Positions 28,986 to 37,678 of a DNA stretch of 44,438 nucleotides are shown here, piece by piece. The translations under genes were made by a program, and so were the position numbers. The notes under the pieces are model-generated. The model was not told the origin of the DNA, did no database searches, and saw only the letters and a program-made list of their open reading frames with translations. The stretch spans positions 1 through 44,438 of the forward strand of contig LNDO01000082.1 in assembly GCA_001465025.1 (NCBI GenBank). Direction: 5' to 3'. The DNA is from Pseudomonas sp. Ga0074129 (lineage in GTDB: Bacteria; Pseudomonadota; Gammaproteobacteria; Pseudomonadales; Pseudomonadaceae). Every line of letters begins with the position of its first letter. The first letter of the stretch is position 1.

Positions 28986-29243
28986 GGGCAAGAGTCTCCA
29001 GCAGGACAGGCGAAAAAAGTGCGTTAGATTAAAGCATTGGCCATAGCAAATGCTGGGCAAAAATGGCCTAAAGTCGGCAAAAAGCAGGCAAAGTGCCGGG
29101 TATAAACCGGGCTTCAAGGCATTTTTTGCAATTGGTCTGGCGGGGCTTGCTCTGCTGCATGCAGATGCGTACCTTTGCCGGCTTTTATTTTGACGCATTG
29201 ATCAGCTTTTGGCTGCAGCGTCCCGCTCTCAAGAGGAAACAGC

Positions 29244-29801
29244 ATGTCCGTCGATCTCGCGCATATCCGCCAAGTAATGGCCGAAGCCGATTGTCTGCAC
29301 AGCAATGCCGAGGTCGAGATGGCTATCGATACCATGGCGGCTGCCATTAACAATGAGATGGCCGAGAGCAACCCCGTGGTGTTCTGCGTAATGAACGGCG
29401 GGCTGATCTTCTCCGGCAAACTGCTGCCCAAGCTCAACTTCCCGTTGGAACTGTCCTACCTGCACGCCACGCGCTACCGCAATGAAACCAGCGGCGGCGA
29501 GCTGTTCTGGAAGGCCAAGCCGGAAATCTCCTTTATCGACCGCGACGTGCTGATCATCGACGACATTCTCGACGAAGGTCACACCCTGGGCGCGATCATC
29601 GATTTTTGCCGTCACGCCGGTGCCAAGAACGTGCGCATTGCCGTGCTGGTAGACAAGACCCACGACCGCAAGGCGCGACCTGACCTCAAGGCGGATTACG
29701 TCGGCATGCCCTGCGTTGATCGCTACGTGTTTGGCTACGGCATGGATTACAAGGGCTACTGGCGCAATGCGCCGGGCATCTACGCGGTCAAAGGGATGTA
29801 A
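29244..29801 (+). CDS. hpt: Hypoxanthine-guanine phosphoribosyltransferase
   Basis: This 185-residue PRTase makes IMP or GMP from purine bases and PRPP. The PRPP motif is VLIIDDILDEGHTLGAII (residues ~100-117), and VLVDKTHDRKA precedes the base-binding region near VDRYVFGYGMDYKGYWRN. The ATG at 29244 is preceded by AAGAGGAAAC. It is divergent from upp-uraA across 258 bases in which I could not place promoters confidently. REP-type repeats follow. Confidence 0.93.
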   Translation: MSVDLAHIRQVMAEADCLHSNAEVEMAIDTMAAAINNEMAESNPVVFCVMNGGLIFSGKLLPKLNFPLELSYLHATRYRNETSGGELFWKAKPEISFIDRDVLIIDDILDEGHTLGAIIDFCRHAGAKNVRIAVLVDKTHDRKARPDLKADYVGMPCVDRYVFGYGMDYKGYWRNAPGIYAVKGM

Positions 29802-29812
29802 GTAGCGCCTCT

Positions 29813-29844
29813 GTAGGGTGGAAAGCCGCGCAGCGTTTTCCACC
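29813..29844. repeat. Dispersed palindromic repeat after hpt
   Basis: GTAGGGTGGAAAGCCGC begins a hairpin whose other arm is GCGTTTTCCACC. It resembles a widely scattered Pseudomonas intergenic element and lies 11 bases after the hpt stop. Confidence 0.65.
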
Positions 29845-29878
29845 GTCAAAGGCCATGGAGCATGCGCGCGTAATCTAT

Positions 29879-29945
29879 GTAGCCCGGATGCAATCCGGGA
29901 GCGGCTTGTACGGCGCTAAATTGCCCCGGATTGCATCCAGGTTAC
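29879..29945. repeat. REP-type inverted repeat pair overlapping the SulP stop codon
   Basis: GTAGCCCGGATGCAATCCGG at 29879-29898 is inverted near 29924-29945. It is the same family as at 9898-9956. The right arm contains the TAA stop (29942-29944, minus strand) of the SulP gene. One arm has diverged (CCAGG for CCGGG). Confidence 0.85.
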
Positions 29946-31684
29946 ACGACCTCTAATGCCGCATCGGTCTTGGGCGTCAGCCAGCGCAGCGCCTTGGCTT
30001 TGGCGTGGGGCAGGTCGCGGACATAGGCCAGTTGGCCGTCCACCTGCTCCATCCCCGCGCGGCGCAGTTGCAGGCGCACCCTTGGCGTCGGCCCGCTCAG
30101 CACCAAACCCACCTGTTGTGCGCGGTAATCACGCAGCACGTTGTCCAGCGCGGCAATCGCGGTCATGTCCAGCAGCGGCACTGCGCTGATATCGACAATC
30201 ACCACCTTCACCCCAGGCGTAAAGCGGCGCAGCACGCTCAGGGCTTTTTCCGCAGCACCAAAGAACAGCGGGCCGCGAATTGCATAGGCCAACACATGCT
30301 CGGGCAAGTCATTAAGGGCCTGATGAAAGTCTTTCGGCAGCGCGGCGGTGTCGGTCAGGTCGCTCATGCGTTTGATAAACACCCCAGCCGCCAGCAGCAG
30401 GCCGACGCCCACAGCCAGCACCATGTCGAACAGTACCGTGAGGATCAGGCAGGTCAGCAGCACCATCACGTCGCTGCGCGGGGCGATGCGCAAGGTGTGC
30501 TGTACGTGGCGCGGCTCACTCATGTTCCACGCCACCACCAACAGCAGGGCGGCCAGTGCGGCCATGGGCAGGTAGCTGAACAACGGCGCAAGAAACACGA
30601 TGGCGATCAGCACCACGCCCGCATGCACGATTGCCGCAACGGGGGAATAGGCGCCGGCGCGCACATTGGCGGCGCTGCGGGCAATCGCTGCGGTGGCGGT
30701 AATGCCGCCGAACAGTGGCGCGATCATGTTGCCGATACCCTGGCCGATCAGTTCGCCGTTGGGGTCGTGCTTGCTGCCGGTCATGCCATCGGCGACCACC
30801 GCGCACAGCAGCGACTCAATTGCACCGAGCATGGCGATGGCAAACGCCGGGGCGAGCAATTGGCGGAATAACTCAAAGCTCACTGCCAGCGGTTGGCCAT
30901 CGGCACCGGGTAATTGCCACGGCCAGACGAAGGCCGGCAGAAACGGCGGTATGCCGGGGTGCTCAACGCCGTTGAGGCTGTAGCTGAAGCGCTCACCCAA
31001 GGTGGCCAGCGGAATGTGCAGGTTTTCCAGCAGCAGGCCCAACAGCGCGCCAACCGCCAGCGCGACCAAGTGCCCCGGTATTTTTGGCACCCAGCGCGGC
31101 CAGATCAGCAGCACTGCAAGGCATACCACGGCGACCAGGCTATCGCCCAGTTGCAGGCTGGGCAGGGCGTGCCACAAACCGCTGAGTTGTTCGAGGTAGT
31201 TGTTGGCCGGGCCGGCCAGTTGCAAGCCGAGCAGGTCCTTGATCTGCAAGGTGGCGATCACAATGCCGATGCCAGCGGTAAAGCCAAGGGTCACCGGGTA
31301 GGGGATGAACTCGATCAGCCGTCCGGCGCGCATCAGGCCCAGAACGATCAGAATCCCCCCCGCCATCAGCGTGCAGAGCAACAAGCCACCTAGGCCGAAT
31401 TGCTGGGTAACGGGCAGTAAAATCACCACAAATGCTGCAGTTGGCCCGGTGACGTTAAACCGCGAGCCGCCAAACAGGGCTGTCAGGCTGCCGGCCACAA
31501 GGACGGTGTAGAGGCCATGCTGCGGCGCAACGCCCACAGCAATCGCCAGGGCCATGGCCAGCGGAATAGCAATAATGCCCACTGTCAGGCCAGCGCTGAG
31601 GTCGCCGCGCAACTGCCCCCAGCCGTACCCCGCGCGCAGTGTTTGCCGCAGGGCGCTAAACAAGGGCGGTAGTGACACCGACAT
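29942..31684 (-). CDS. dauA: SulP/SLC26-family transporter, DauA-like
   Basis: The protein has 580 residues: a UraA-type membrane domain of about fourteen helices, then a cytoplasmic STAS domain (~residues 440-565, with VVIVDISAVPLLDMTAIAALD). It is close to E. coli DauA, a C4-dicarboxylate and anion carrier: LSAGLTVGIIAIPLAMALAI, RFNVTGPTAAFVVILLPV and AMLGAIESLLCAVVADGMTG are near-matches. Substrate remains inferred; sulfate or bicarbonate are alternatives. The stop codon lies inside a REP element. It is a single gene divergent from the PA4642-type gene. Confidence 0.88.
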   Translation of the reverse strand: MSVSLPPLFSALRQTLRAGYGWGQLRGDLSAGLTVGIIAIPLAMALAIAVGVAPQHGLYTVLVAGSLTALFGGSRFNVTGPTAAFVVILLPVTQQFGLGGLLLCTLMAGGILIVLGLMRAGRLIEFIPYPVTLGFTAGIGIVIATLQIKDLLGLQLAGPANNYLEQLSGLWHALPSLQLGDSLVAVVCLAVLLIWPRWVPKIPGHLVALAVGALLGLLLENLHIPLATLGERFSYSLNGVEHPGIPPFLPAFVWPWQLPGADGQPLAVSFELFRQLLAPAFAIAMLGAIESLLCAVVADGMTGSKHDPNGELIGQGIGNMIAPLFGGITATAAIARSAANVRAGAYSPVAAIVHAGVVLIAIVFLAPLFSYLPMAALAALLLVVAWNMSEPRHVQHTLRIAPRSDVMVLLTCLILTVLFDMVLAVGVGLLLAAGVFIKRMSDLTDTAALPKDFHQALNDLPEHVLAYAIRGPLFFGAAEKALSVLRRFTPGVKVVIVDISAVPLLDMTAIAALDNVLRDYRAQQVGLVLSGPTPRVRLQLRRAGMEQVDGQLAYVRDLPHAKAKALRWLTPKTDAALEVV

Positions 31685-31858
31685 AAAAACTCCTGTGAGT
31701 TGGCGCGCAGTATAGGCTTCGTGCAGCGTCGGCTGGTTTGACCTAAGTCGGCTGGGCAGAGTTCGGTGAGCATGTTAGCGACGTGGCATGCGTTGAGCCG
31801 CTGCCCGCCGCAGAGGTACACTGCCGGCCCCGTGTGGCCTGGTTAGCTGGAGTGAGTG

Positions 31859-32146
31859 ATGCGTAAAGACAAGAAACAGGTGATTGGCGATGAGATTGGT
31901 GACGAGCCGATCAAGCTGTTCCTCAGTGTTGAGCCGGCCGATGCCACGCCGCCGTCGCTGCACAAGCTGGTTAAGGCCTACCGTGGCCTGCGCATTGATG
32001 ACTTCGAGCGCTTTGTCGGCTTCTTTGTCGAAGCCGGGTACGACCTGAATGCCAAAGACGCCCAAGGCAATGATTTTGTCGCACTGATTCAGGACCAACG
32101 TTTTGCCGAGCCCTACATTGACGTGATCAAAGCCGCTCGCGGTTAA
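31859..32146 (+). CDS. PA4642-family conserved protein
   Basis: This 95-residue soluble, acidic protein of unknown function is conserved in pseudomonads at this position. The start is the ATG at 31859 (MRKDKKQVIGDEIGDEPIKL), with GGAGTGAG just before it; in-frame GTG at 31856 was not preferred. The body contains HKLVKAYRGLRIDDFERFVGFF and DLNAKDAQGNDF, the latter recalling an ankyrin-like turn, too short to assign. It is followed by a good terminator and is probably monocistronic. Confidence 0.85.
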   Translation: MRKDKKQVIGDEIGDEPIKLFLSVEPADATPPSLHKLVKAYRGLRIDDFERFVGFFVEAGYDLNAKDAQGNDFVALIQDQRFAEPYIDVIKAARG

Positions 32147-32183
32147 CCGTTCAGTCAGCGCGCGCAGCGCTGATTAAGCCCCA

Positions 32184-32215
32184 AAGGCCGCGACCCGTTC
32201 GCGGCTTTGTTGTTT
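32184..32215 (+). terminator. Rho-independent terminator after the PA4642-type gene
   Basis: The stem GCCGCGA/TCGCGGC (32187-32193 and 32199-32205) is followed by TTTGTTGTTT. It begins 37 bases after the stop. Confidence 0.8.
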
Positions 32216-32300
32216 CTGAAACTCGCTCTACTTTTTGCCGATAATCACGCAAATCAATAGTGGTGGATGAGGCGAGACGACCGGTCATATTCTTGTCGGC

Positions 32301-32894
32301 ATGAACTCAAGCATTCGACTCGACAAGCGTGACCTGATCCTCGCCAAAGGCGCTGAGGTGATGACCCGTCGCGGTTATCACGGTGCCGGCGTGCAGGAAA
32401 TCGTGCAGGCGGCGGGGGTGCCGAAAGGCTCCTTCTACCACTACTTTGCTAGCAAAGAAGACTTCGCCCTGCAGGCCTTGCAGCATGTCTACCAGCCGCG
32501 TCTGGCGCGTTATGCCGAAGCCCTGAGCAACCCGGCACTCAGCCCACGCGAGCGCATCCTTGGTTACTACGCCGAACTGGTGGAGCACTTCGCCCGCCAA
32601 GAGCGTCTGGAATACCACTGCTTTATTGGCAGCTTGAGTTTTGAGATGGCCGAACTGTCGCCAACCTTGGGCGCACAGGTGGATGTGATTTTGCAAACCT
32701 CGGCGGACATCCTCCAGCGCTGTCTGGAGCAGGCGCAGGCCGCCGGTGAACTCGCGGCCGATGAAGACTGCCGCAACCTGGCGAGCTTTATCGCCAACGC
32801 CTGGCAGGGCGCACTGACCCGGCTCAAGGTGGCCAATAACACCCGCGTCCTGAGCGACTTTATCCACCGCCTGCAGCGGTTGCTGCAGGCCTGA
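32301..32894 (+). CDS. nemR: TetR-family repressor, NemR-like
   Basis: The regulator has 197 residues with an N-terminal TetR helix-turn-helix (IVQAAGVPKGSFYHYFASKEDF, residues ~34-55). C107 (EYHCFIGS) and K176 (TRLKVANN) fall at the positions of E. coli NemR C106 and K175, the pair that senses reactive electrophiles and hypochlorous acid. It directly precedes an Old Yellow Enzyme gene, the nemR-nemA arrangement. An eight-base palindrome GACCGGTC (32279-32286), 14 bases before the ATG, is a candidate operator. The symbol rests on these alignments made by eye. Confidence 0.78.
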   Translation: MNSSIRLDKRDLILAKGAEVMTRRGYHGAGVQEIVQAAGVPKGSFYHYFASKEDFALQALQHVYQPRLARYAEALSNPALSPRERILGYYAELVEHFARQERLEYHCFIGSLSFEMAELSPTLGAQVDVILQTSADILQRCLEQAQAAGELAADEDCRNLASFIANAWQGALTRLKVANNTRVLSDFIHRLQRLLQA

Positions 32895-32945
32895 TTCCCC
32901 TGTTCTTAACCCATTGCGGTGCTCCGCGCACCCCGAGGAATGATG

Positions 32946-34055
32946 ATGACCGATCCCGTTAAAGCGCTGTTCCAACCCTTTACCCTGGGCAACCTGGAGC
33001 TGCCGACCCGTGTGGTCATGGCGCCGATGACCCGTTCCTTCTCTCCGGGCGGCGTGCCGAACAGCAAGGTCATTGAGTACTACCGTCGCCGCGCCGCTGC
33101 CGGTGTTGGCCTGATCGTCACCGAAGGCACTACCGTCGGCCACAAAGCCGCCAATGGCTACCCGAACGTGCCACGTTTCTATGGCGAAGACGCCCTGGCT
33201 GGCTGGAAGAAAGTCGTAGACGCCGTACACGCTGAAGGCGGCAAGATCGTTCCGCAACTCTGGCACGTGGGTAACGTACGCAAGCTCGGCACCGAGCCGG
33301 ACGCCAGCGTCCCAGGCTACGGCCCAAGCGAAAAAATCAAAGAAGGCACCGTGGTTGTTCACGGCATGACCCAAGACGACATCAACGAAGTGATCGCCGC
33401 CTTCGCCCAAGCGGCCAAAGATGCCCAGTCCATTGGCATGGACGGCGTGGAGATCCACGGCGCTCACGGTTATCTGGTTGATCAGTTCTTCTGGGAAGGC
33501 AGCAACCAGCGCACGGATGAGTACGGCGGTGATCTGGCCCAGCGCTCGCGCTTTGCCATCGAGCTGATCCAGGCTGTGCGCGCTGCCGTGGGCCCGGACT
33601 TCCCGATCATCTTCCGCTTCTCGCAGTGGAAGCAGCAGGATTACACCGCGCGTCTGGTGCAAACCCCGGAAGCGCTGGGTGCCTTCCTCAAGCCGCTGTC
33701 GGATGCTGGCGTGGATATCTTCCACTGCTCGACACGCCGCTTCTGGGAGCCGGAGTTCGAAGGCTCGGACCTCAACCTGGCCGGTTGGACGCGCAAACTC
33801 ACCGGCAAGCCAACCATCACTGTCGGCAGCGTCGGCCTGGATGGCGAATTCCTCCAGTTCATGGTCAACACCGACAAAGTGGCGCAGCCCGCCAGCCTGG
33901 AAAACCTGCTGGAGCGTCTGAACAAGCAGGAGTTTGACCTGGTGGCCGTCGGCCGTGCGCTGCTGGTGGACCCGGACTGGGCCGTGAAAGTGCGTGATGG
34001 CCGCGAGCAGGACATCCTGCCGTTTAGCCGTGAGGCGCTGATGAGCCTGGTTTGA
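32946..34055 (+). CDS. Old Yellow Enzyme family NADH:flavin oxidoreductase
   Basis: This 369-residue FMN-dependent TIM-barrel reductase acts on alpha,beta-unsaturated carbonyls, quinones or nitro-esters. The start MTDPVKALFQPFTLGNL uses the third of three consecutive ATGs (32940, 32943, 32946), because GAGGA then has proper spacing. FMN and active-site features are VVMAPMTRSFS, the H171-x2-H174 pair with Y176 in HGAHGYLVDQFF, and QLWHVGN. It is probably repressed by the upstream NemR-like protein. Sequence around 110-140 differs from E. coli NemA, so I give no gene symbol. Confidence 0.9.
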   Translation: MTDPVKALFQPFTLGNLELPTRVVMAPMTRSFSPGGVPNSKVIEYYRRRAAAGVGLIVTEGTTVGHKAANGYPNVPRFYGEDALAGWKKVVDAVHAEGGKIVPQLWHVGNVRKLGTEPDASVPGYGPSEKIKEGTVVVHGMTQDDINEVIAAFAQAAKDAQSIGMDGVEIHGAHGYLVDQFFWEGSNQRTDEYGGDLAQRSRFAIELIQAVRAAVGPDFPIIFRFSQWKQQDYTARLVQTPEALGAFLKPLSDAGVDIFHCSTRRFWEPEFEGSDLNLAGWTRKLTGKPTITVGSVGLDGEFLQFMVNTDKVAQPASLENLLERLNKQEFDLVAVGRALLVDPDWAVKVRDGREQDILPFSREALMSLV

Positions 34056-34072
34056 TTGATCGCTTTACCCGT

Positions 34073-34128
34073 GTTGCGCCGCACAACGGCGCAACACGTC
34101 TCAAGCCCCGGCACATCGGGGCTTTTTT
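34073..34128 (+). terminator. Double hairpin with terminator after the OYE gene
   Basis: A first hairpin, GTTGCGCCG/CGGCGCAAC (34073-34081 and 34087-34095), has no T run. A second, AAGCCCCG/CGGGGCTT at 34103-34124, is followed by TTTT and is the likely terminator. Confidence 0.85.
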
Positions 34129-34226
34129 ATATCCGCAGGTTGGCGCGTAAAACCAGCGCTTGGTCTGGTCTGCGTGCGCAGGCAGCTTGGCTAGTATGAG
34201 CAAGGCTTCGTTAAAAGGAATCGAGC

Positions 34227-35183
34227 ATGAACCGTCTTGCGCAGATCGCAGTATCTCTGGTGTTGCTGGTGCTGGTCAGTGGGGTGGGCGCGGTGGCCTG
34301 GAATTGGGCACCGGATCGCCCGGTGGCTGAACTCAAGCCGCGCTGGGCGTTGCCGCCTTCGCAGTTTGTCGCCCTCGACGGCATGCTGGTGCACCTGCGC
34401 GACCAAGGTCTGCGCGATGATCCCGCGCCAATCGTGCTGCTGCACGGCACCTCGGCCAGTCTGCACACCTGGGAAGGTTGGGTGGCGGCGTTGCAGACTA
34501 AACGCCGGGTGATCAGCCTCGACTTGCCGGGTTTCGGCCTCACCGGGCCATTCCCCGATGGCGATTACCGCATGGCGCACTACAGCGCGTTTCTGGCGAA
34601 GGTGCTCGATCATCTGCAGGTTGAGCGCGCCGTGCTGGCCGGCAACAGCTTTGGTGGGCAACTGGCCTGGCACTTTGCGCTGGATCACCCGCAGCGCGTT
34701 ACCCAGTTGGTGCTGGTGGACGCCGCCGGATACCCGCGCAATGCCACCTCGGTGCCCATCGGCTTTCGGTTGGCGCAAATTCCTGCACTGGCGCCGTTGA
34801 TGGATAACCTGCTGCCGCGCGCCATGATCAGCTCAAGTATTCGCAACGTCTACGGCGACCCAAGCCAGGTCAGCGACGCGCTGATTGATCGTTACTACGA
34901 GCTAACCCTGCGTGCAGGTAATCGTGAGGCGTTGCGCCAGCGGTTTATCCAGGCCGACGATGGACAGGCTTACACGCGCATGGCCGAGATCAAGGTGCCG
35001 ACCCTGATTCTGTGGGGCATGCGTGACCAGCTGATTCCCCCGGACAACGCCGAGCGCTTCAAACGTGACATCACGGGCAGCCAACTGATGACATTCGACT
35101 CGCTGGGCCATGTGCCGCAGGAAGAAGACCCGGCGTCAACCGTCGCGGCGCTGCTGGCTTTTCTTGACGCGACTGAACGCTAA
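34227..35183 (+). CDS. Alpha/beta hydrolase with N-terminal membrane anchor
   Basis: The protein has 318 residues. Residues ~4-26 are a hydrophobic signal-anchor (LAQIAVSLVLLVLVSGVGAVA), then an alpha/beta hydrolase fold. The oxyanion region is LLHGTSAS, the nucleophile Ser is in GNSFGG, the acid is D in WGMRDQLIPP, and the His is in LGHVPQEEDP. It is therefore probably a periplasm-facing or membrane-bound esterase; no substrate can be inferred. The gene has an AAAAGGAA ribosome-binding site and stands between the OYE terminator and the cytochrome b561 gene. Confidence 0.87.
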   Translation: MNRLAQIAVSLVLLVLVSGVGAVAWNWAPDRPVAELKPRWALPPSQFVALDGMLVHLRDQGLRDDPAPIVLLHGTSASLHTWEGWVAALQTKRRVISLDLPGFGLTGPFPDGDYRMAHYSAFLAKVLDHLQVERAVLAGNSFGGQLAWHFALDHPQRVTQLVLVDAAGYPRNATSVPIGFRLAQIPALAPLMDNLLPRAMISSSIRNVYGDPSQVSDALIDRYYELTLRAGNREALRQRFIQADDGQAYTRMAEIKVPTLILWGMRDQLIPPDNAERFKRDITGSQLMTFDSLGHVPQEEDPASTVAALLAFLDATER

Positions 35184-35271
35184 TTTAAAAAGATGCTCAG
35201 AGAGCTTGGATGCCAATAACATCCGCCTCTTGAACCTGACCCTTTCACATAACTTATAAGAGATGCTCAGC

Positions 35272-35805
35272 ATGACCACGCAATACTTGGATAACCCTAA
35301 ACGCTACGGCCTGATCACCCGAGCTTTGCATTGGTCGATGGCGCTCGTGCTGGGCTGGCAGTTCCTCACCACCGTGGTGCGCGTGCTGATGGAAGAATCC
35401 GCCCTGGATGAATTTATGTGGGGCACCCACCGCGCTGCTGGCGTGCTGCTGATGTTGATGGTTGTGCTGCGCCTGCTGTGGGCGTTATTCAACCTCAAAC
35501 AGCGCCCCGCCTCGCTGGGGATGGCGGCCAAACTTGGGCATTTGGCGCTGTACGGGCTGATGCTCGGTGTGCCGTTCTTTGCCTTGCTGCGCCAATACGG
35601 CTCAGGCCGTGAGCTCACGGTGTTCGGCCTGCAACTGATGCCGGGTTTTAGCGGCGAGAAAATCGAATGGCTGATGCTGCCCGCTAACCTGTTCCATGGC
35701 TGGGCTGGCTGGTTGATGCTGGTGCTGATCGTCGGCCATGCGCTGATGGTGATGGTCCACCGCCGCCAAGGCCAGGACATTCTGCCGCGCATGCTGGGCA
35801 AATAA
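35272..35805 (+). CDS. Cytochrome b561 family protein
   Basis: This 177-residue inner-membrane protein has four helices and likely haem-ligating histidines in ALHWSMAL, TKHRAAG-like GTHRAAG, LFHGWAG and VGHALMVMVH. It is typical of bacterial b561 proteins that move electrons from quinol to periplasmic acceptors or superoxide. Start choice is ATG 35272 (MTTQYLDNPKRYGLITR) over the ATG at 35263, since AAGAGA lies about eight bases upstream. The ten bases AGATGCTCAG occur both at 35191 and at 35261, just before the start. Confidence 0.86.
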   Translation: MTTQYLDNPKRYGLITRALHWSMALVLGWQFLTTVVRVLMEESALDEFMWGTHRAAGVLLMLMVVLRLLWALFNLKQRPASLGMAAKLGHLALYGLMLGVPFFALLRQYGSGRELTVFGLQLMPGFSGEKIEWLMLPANLFHGWAGWLMLVLIVGHALMVMVHRRQGQDILPRMLGK

Positions 35806-35910
35806 GCTCGATACAGGCCTGCAGGCTCGGTTCATAGCCGCTGTATCTCCCGGATTTCAGGCGTTTTTCTACCTTGTAGTGAACGGATACATGACTTCCC
35901 GGTTCTTGGC

Positions 35911-35939
35911 TTGCGCTGGCTGCGCGTGACTCCTTATAG
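35911..35939 (+). promoter_or_regulatory. Candidate promoter of the Gld-type ABC operon
   Basis: TTGCGC at 35911-35916 and TTATAG at 35934-35939 are 17 bases apart, about 75 bases before the ATPase start. Both elements are imperfect. Confidence 0.4.
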
Positions 35940-36015
35940 TCCGCCGGCACTTAAGCGCCCGGCTTGCGTCTGCAGCGGCTGCAAGCAGGGCCTGTTACCG
36001 CAATGGTGAGAGGCC

Positions 36016-36939
36016 ATGATCGAAATAAAAAATCTAAGCAAACGTTTTGCGCAGCACACCGCCGTGGACAATTTGTCTTTCAGCGTCCGTCCCGGCGAAG
36101 TGCTGGGTTTTCTCGGCCCCAACGGTGCCGGTAAATCCACCACCATGAAAATGCTCACCGGCTTTCTGGCTCCCAGCGCCGGCACGGCCAGCATCCTGGG
36201 TTTTGACATTCAGAAAGACACCCTCAAGGCCCAGCGCGAGATTGGTTATCTGCCCGAAGGTGCGCCGTGCTACGGCGACATGACCGTGCGCGGTTTCCTC
36301 GGATTTATTGCCGAGATCAGAGGCTTCAAAGGCGCGCAGAAGCACGAACGTGTAGCCAAGGCTGTGGCGCAGGTTGAGCTTGAAGCCGTGCTTGATCAGT
36401 CGATTGAGACGCTGTCCAAGGGCTTTAAGCGCCGCGTTGGCCTGGCTCAGGCGATTCTGCACGACCCTAAAGTGCTGATCCTCGACGAGCCCACCGACGG
36501 CCTCGATCCGAACCAGAAGCACCAAGTGCGCAAGCTGATCCAAAGCCTGGCGCACGACAAGATCGTCATCATCTCCACCCACATCCTCGAAGAAGTCTCG
36601 GCCGTGTGCACCCGTGCGGTGGTCATCGCCCACGGCAAGCTGCTGGCCGATGGCACGCCGCTGGAGCTGGAAAGCCGTTCGCGCTATCACCAAGCGGTGA
36701 CCCTGGTGGCCGATGAGGCGCTGGATCAAGCCGCGCTGGCGGCATTGCCGGGCGTGGCCGGGGTGGAAGAAAACGCTCTGGAACATAGCTTGAGCATTTT
36801 GGCTAAGCCGGGCGAGGTGATCTTCCCGCAGGTTAATGCGCTGATCGCCGAACGCGGTTGGAAGGTGCGTGAATTGAATGTTGAGCGCGGGCGGCTGGAT
36901 GAAGTGTTCCGCAGTCTGACCCGTGGGGAGGTGGTATGA
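36016..36939 (+). CDS. ABC transporter ATP-binding protein, GldA-type
   Basis: This ABC ATPase has 307 residues. Walker A GPNGAGKS is at 34-41, the signature is the degenerate LSKGFKRR (not LSGGQ), Walker B is VLILDEPTDGLDP, and the H-loop is IISTHILEE. The C-terminal ~80 residues are an accessory domain as in GldA/NatA-like exporters. It overlaps the permease gene as ATGA (36936-36939). With the permease and the 611-residue auxiliary protein it makes the three-part Gld-type system. Pseudomonads do not glide in this way, so the cargo is unknown. Confidence 0.9.
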   Translation: MIEIKNLSKRFAQHTAVDNLSFSVRPGEVLGFLGPNGAGKSTTMKMLTGFLAPSAGTASILGFDIQKDTLKAQREIGYLPEGAPCYGDMTVRGFLGFIAEIRGFKGAQKHERVAKAVAQVELEAVLDQSIETLSKGFKRRVGLAQAILHDPKVLILDEPTDGLDPNQKHQVRKLIQSLAHDKIVIISTHILEEVSAVCTRAVVIAHGKLLADGTPLELESRSRYHQAVTLVADEALDQAALAALPGVAGVEENALEHSLSILAKPGEVIFPQVNALIAERGWKVRELNVERGRLDEVFRSLTRGEVV

Positions 36940-37670
36940 GTCAGTTGTCGGTGGTCTTCAAGCGCGAGTTGGCGAGCTACTTCGCCACGCCGTTGGCCTA
37001 CGTGTTTATCCTGATCTTCCTGGTGCTGTCCGGGGTGTTCACTTTCTACCTCGGTGGCTTCTTCGAGAGCGGCCAGGCCAACCTGTCGCCGTTTTTCAAC
37101 TTCCATCCTTGGCTCTATCTGTTCCTGGTGCCGGCAATTGCCATGCGCCTGTGGGCCGAAGAGCGCAAGAGCGGCACCATTGAATTGCTGATGACCCTGC
37201 CCATCACCCGCTTTGACGCGGTAACCGGCAAGTTCCTCGCCGCTTGGGTGTTTGCCGGCTTGGCGCTGCTGCTGACCTTCCCGATGATCATCACCGTCAA
37301 CTACCTCGGTGAGCCGGACAACGGCGCGATCATCACCGGCTACATCGGCAGTTGGCTGCTGGCCGGGGCATATCTGGCCATTGGCTCGTGCATGTCGGCA
37401 TTGGCCAAGAATCAGGTGATCGCCTTTATCCTGGCCGTCAGCGTGTGCTTCCTTTTTATCGTCAGCGGCTTCCCCATGGTGCTCGACGGTTTCAGTGGCT
37501 GGGCACCGCAATGGCTGGTGGACGCTGTGGCCTCGCTGAGCTTCCTGACCCGTTTCGATGCGATCAGCAAGGGCGTGATCGACCTGCGCGACCTGCTGTA
37601 TTTCCTCACCCTGATTGCCGCCTGGTTGGCTGCAACGGCGGTGGTTATCGACCTGAAGAAAGCTGACTGA
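36936..37670 (+). CDS. ABC transporter permease, GldF-type
   Basis: The protein has 244 residues and six membrane segments of the ABC-2 class, starting VVFKRELASYFATPLAYVFILIFL, the family opening. The cytoplasmic loop EERKSGTIELLMTLPITRFD is the usual coupling segment. It is translated in overlap with the ATPase gene and is followed after eight bases by the auxiliary gene. The transported substrate is not evident. Confidence 0.9.
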   Translation: MSQLSVVFKRELASYFATPLAYVFILIFLVLSGVFTFYLGGFFESGQANLSPFFNFHPWLYLFLVPAIAMRLWAEERKSGTIELLMTLPITRFDAVTGKFLAAWVFAGLALLLTFPMIITVNYLGEPDNGAIITGYIGSWLLAGAYLAIGSCMSALAKNQVIAFILAVSVCFLFIVSGFPMVLDGFSGWAPQWLVDAVASLSFLTRFDAISKGVIDLRDLLYFLTLIAAWLAATAVVIDLKKAD

Positions 37671-37678
37671 GGACGCCC

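Noticed and set aside
32307-33725. 472-residue minus-strand frame opposite the TetR and OYE genes
   Set aside because: It covers two clear genes on the plus strand and the gap between them; it has no recognisable domain.
35191-35270. Repeated ten bases AGATGCTCAG upstream of cytochrome b561 as a regulatory pair
   Set aside because: Only ten bases are shared, one copy overlaps the start region, and no symmetry is seen; chance cannot be excluded.
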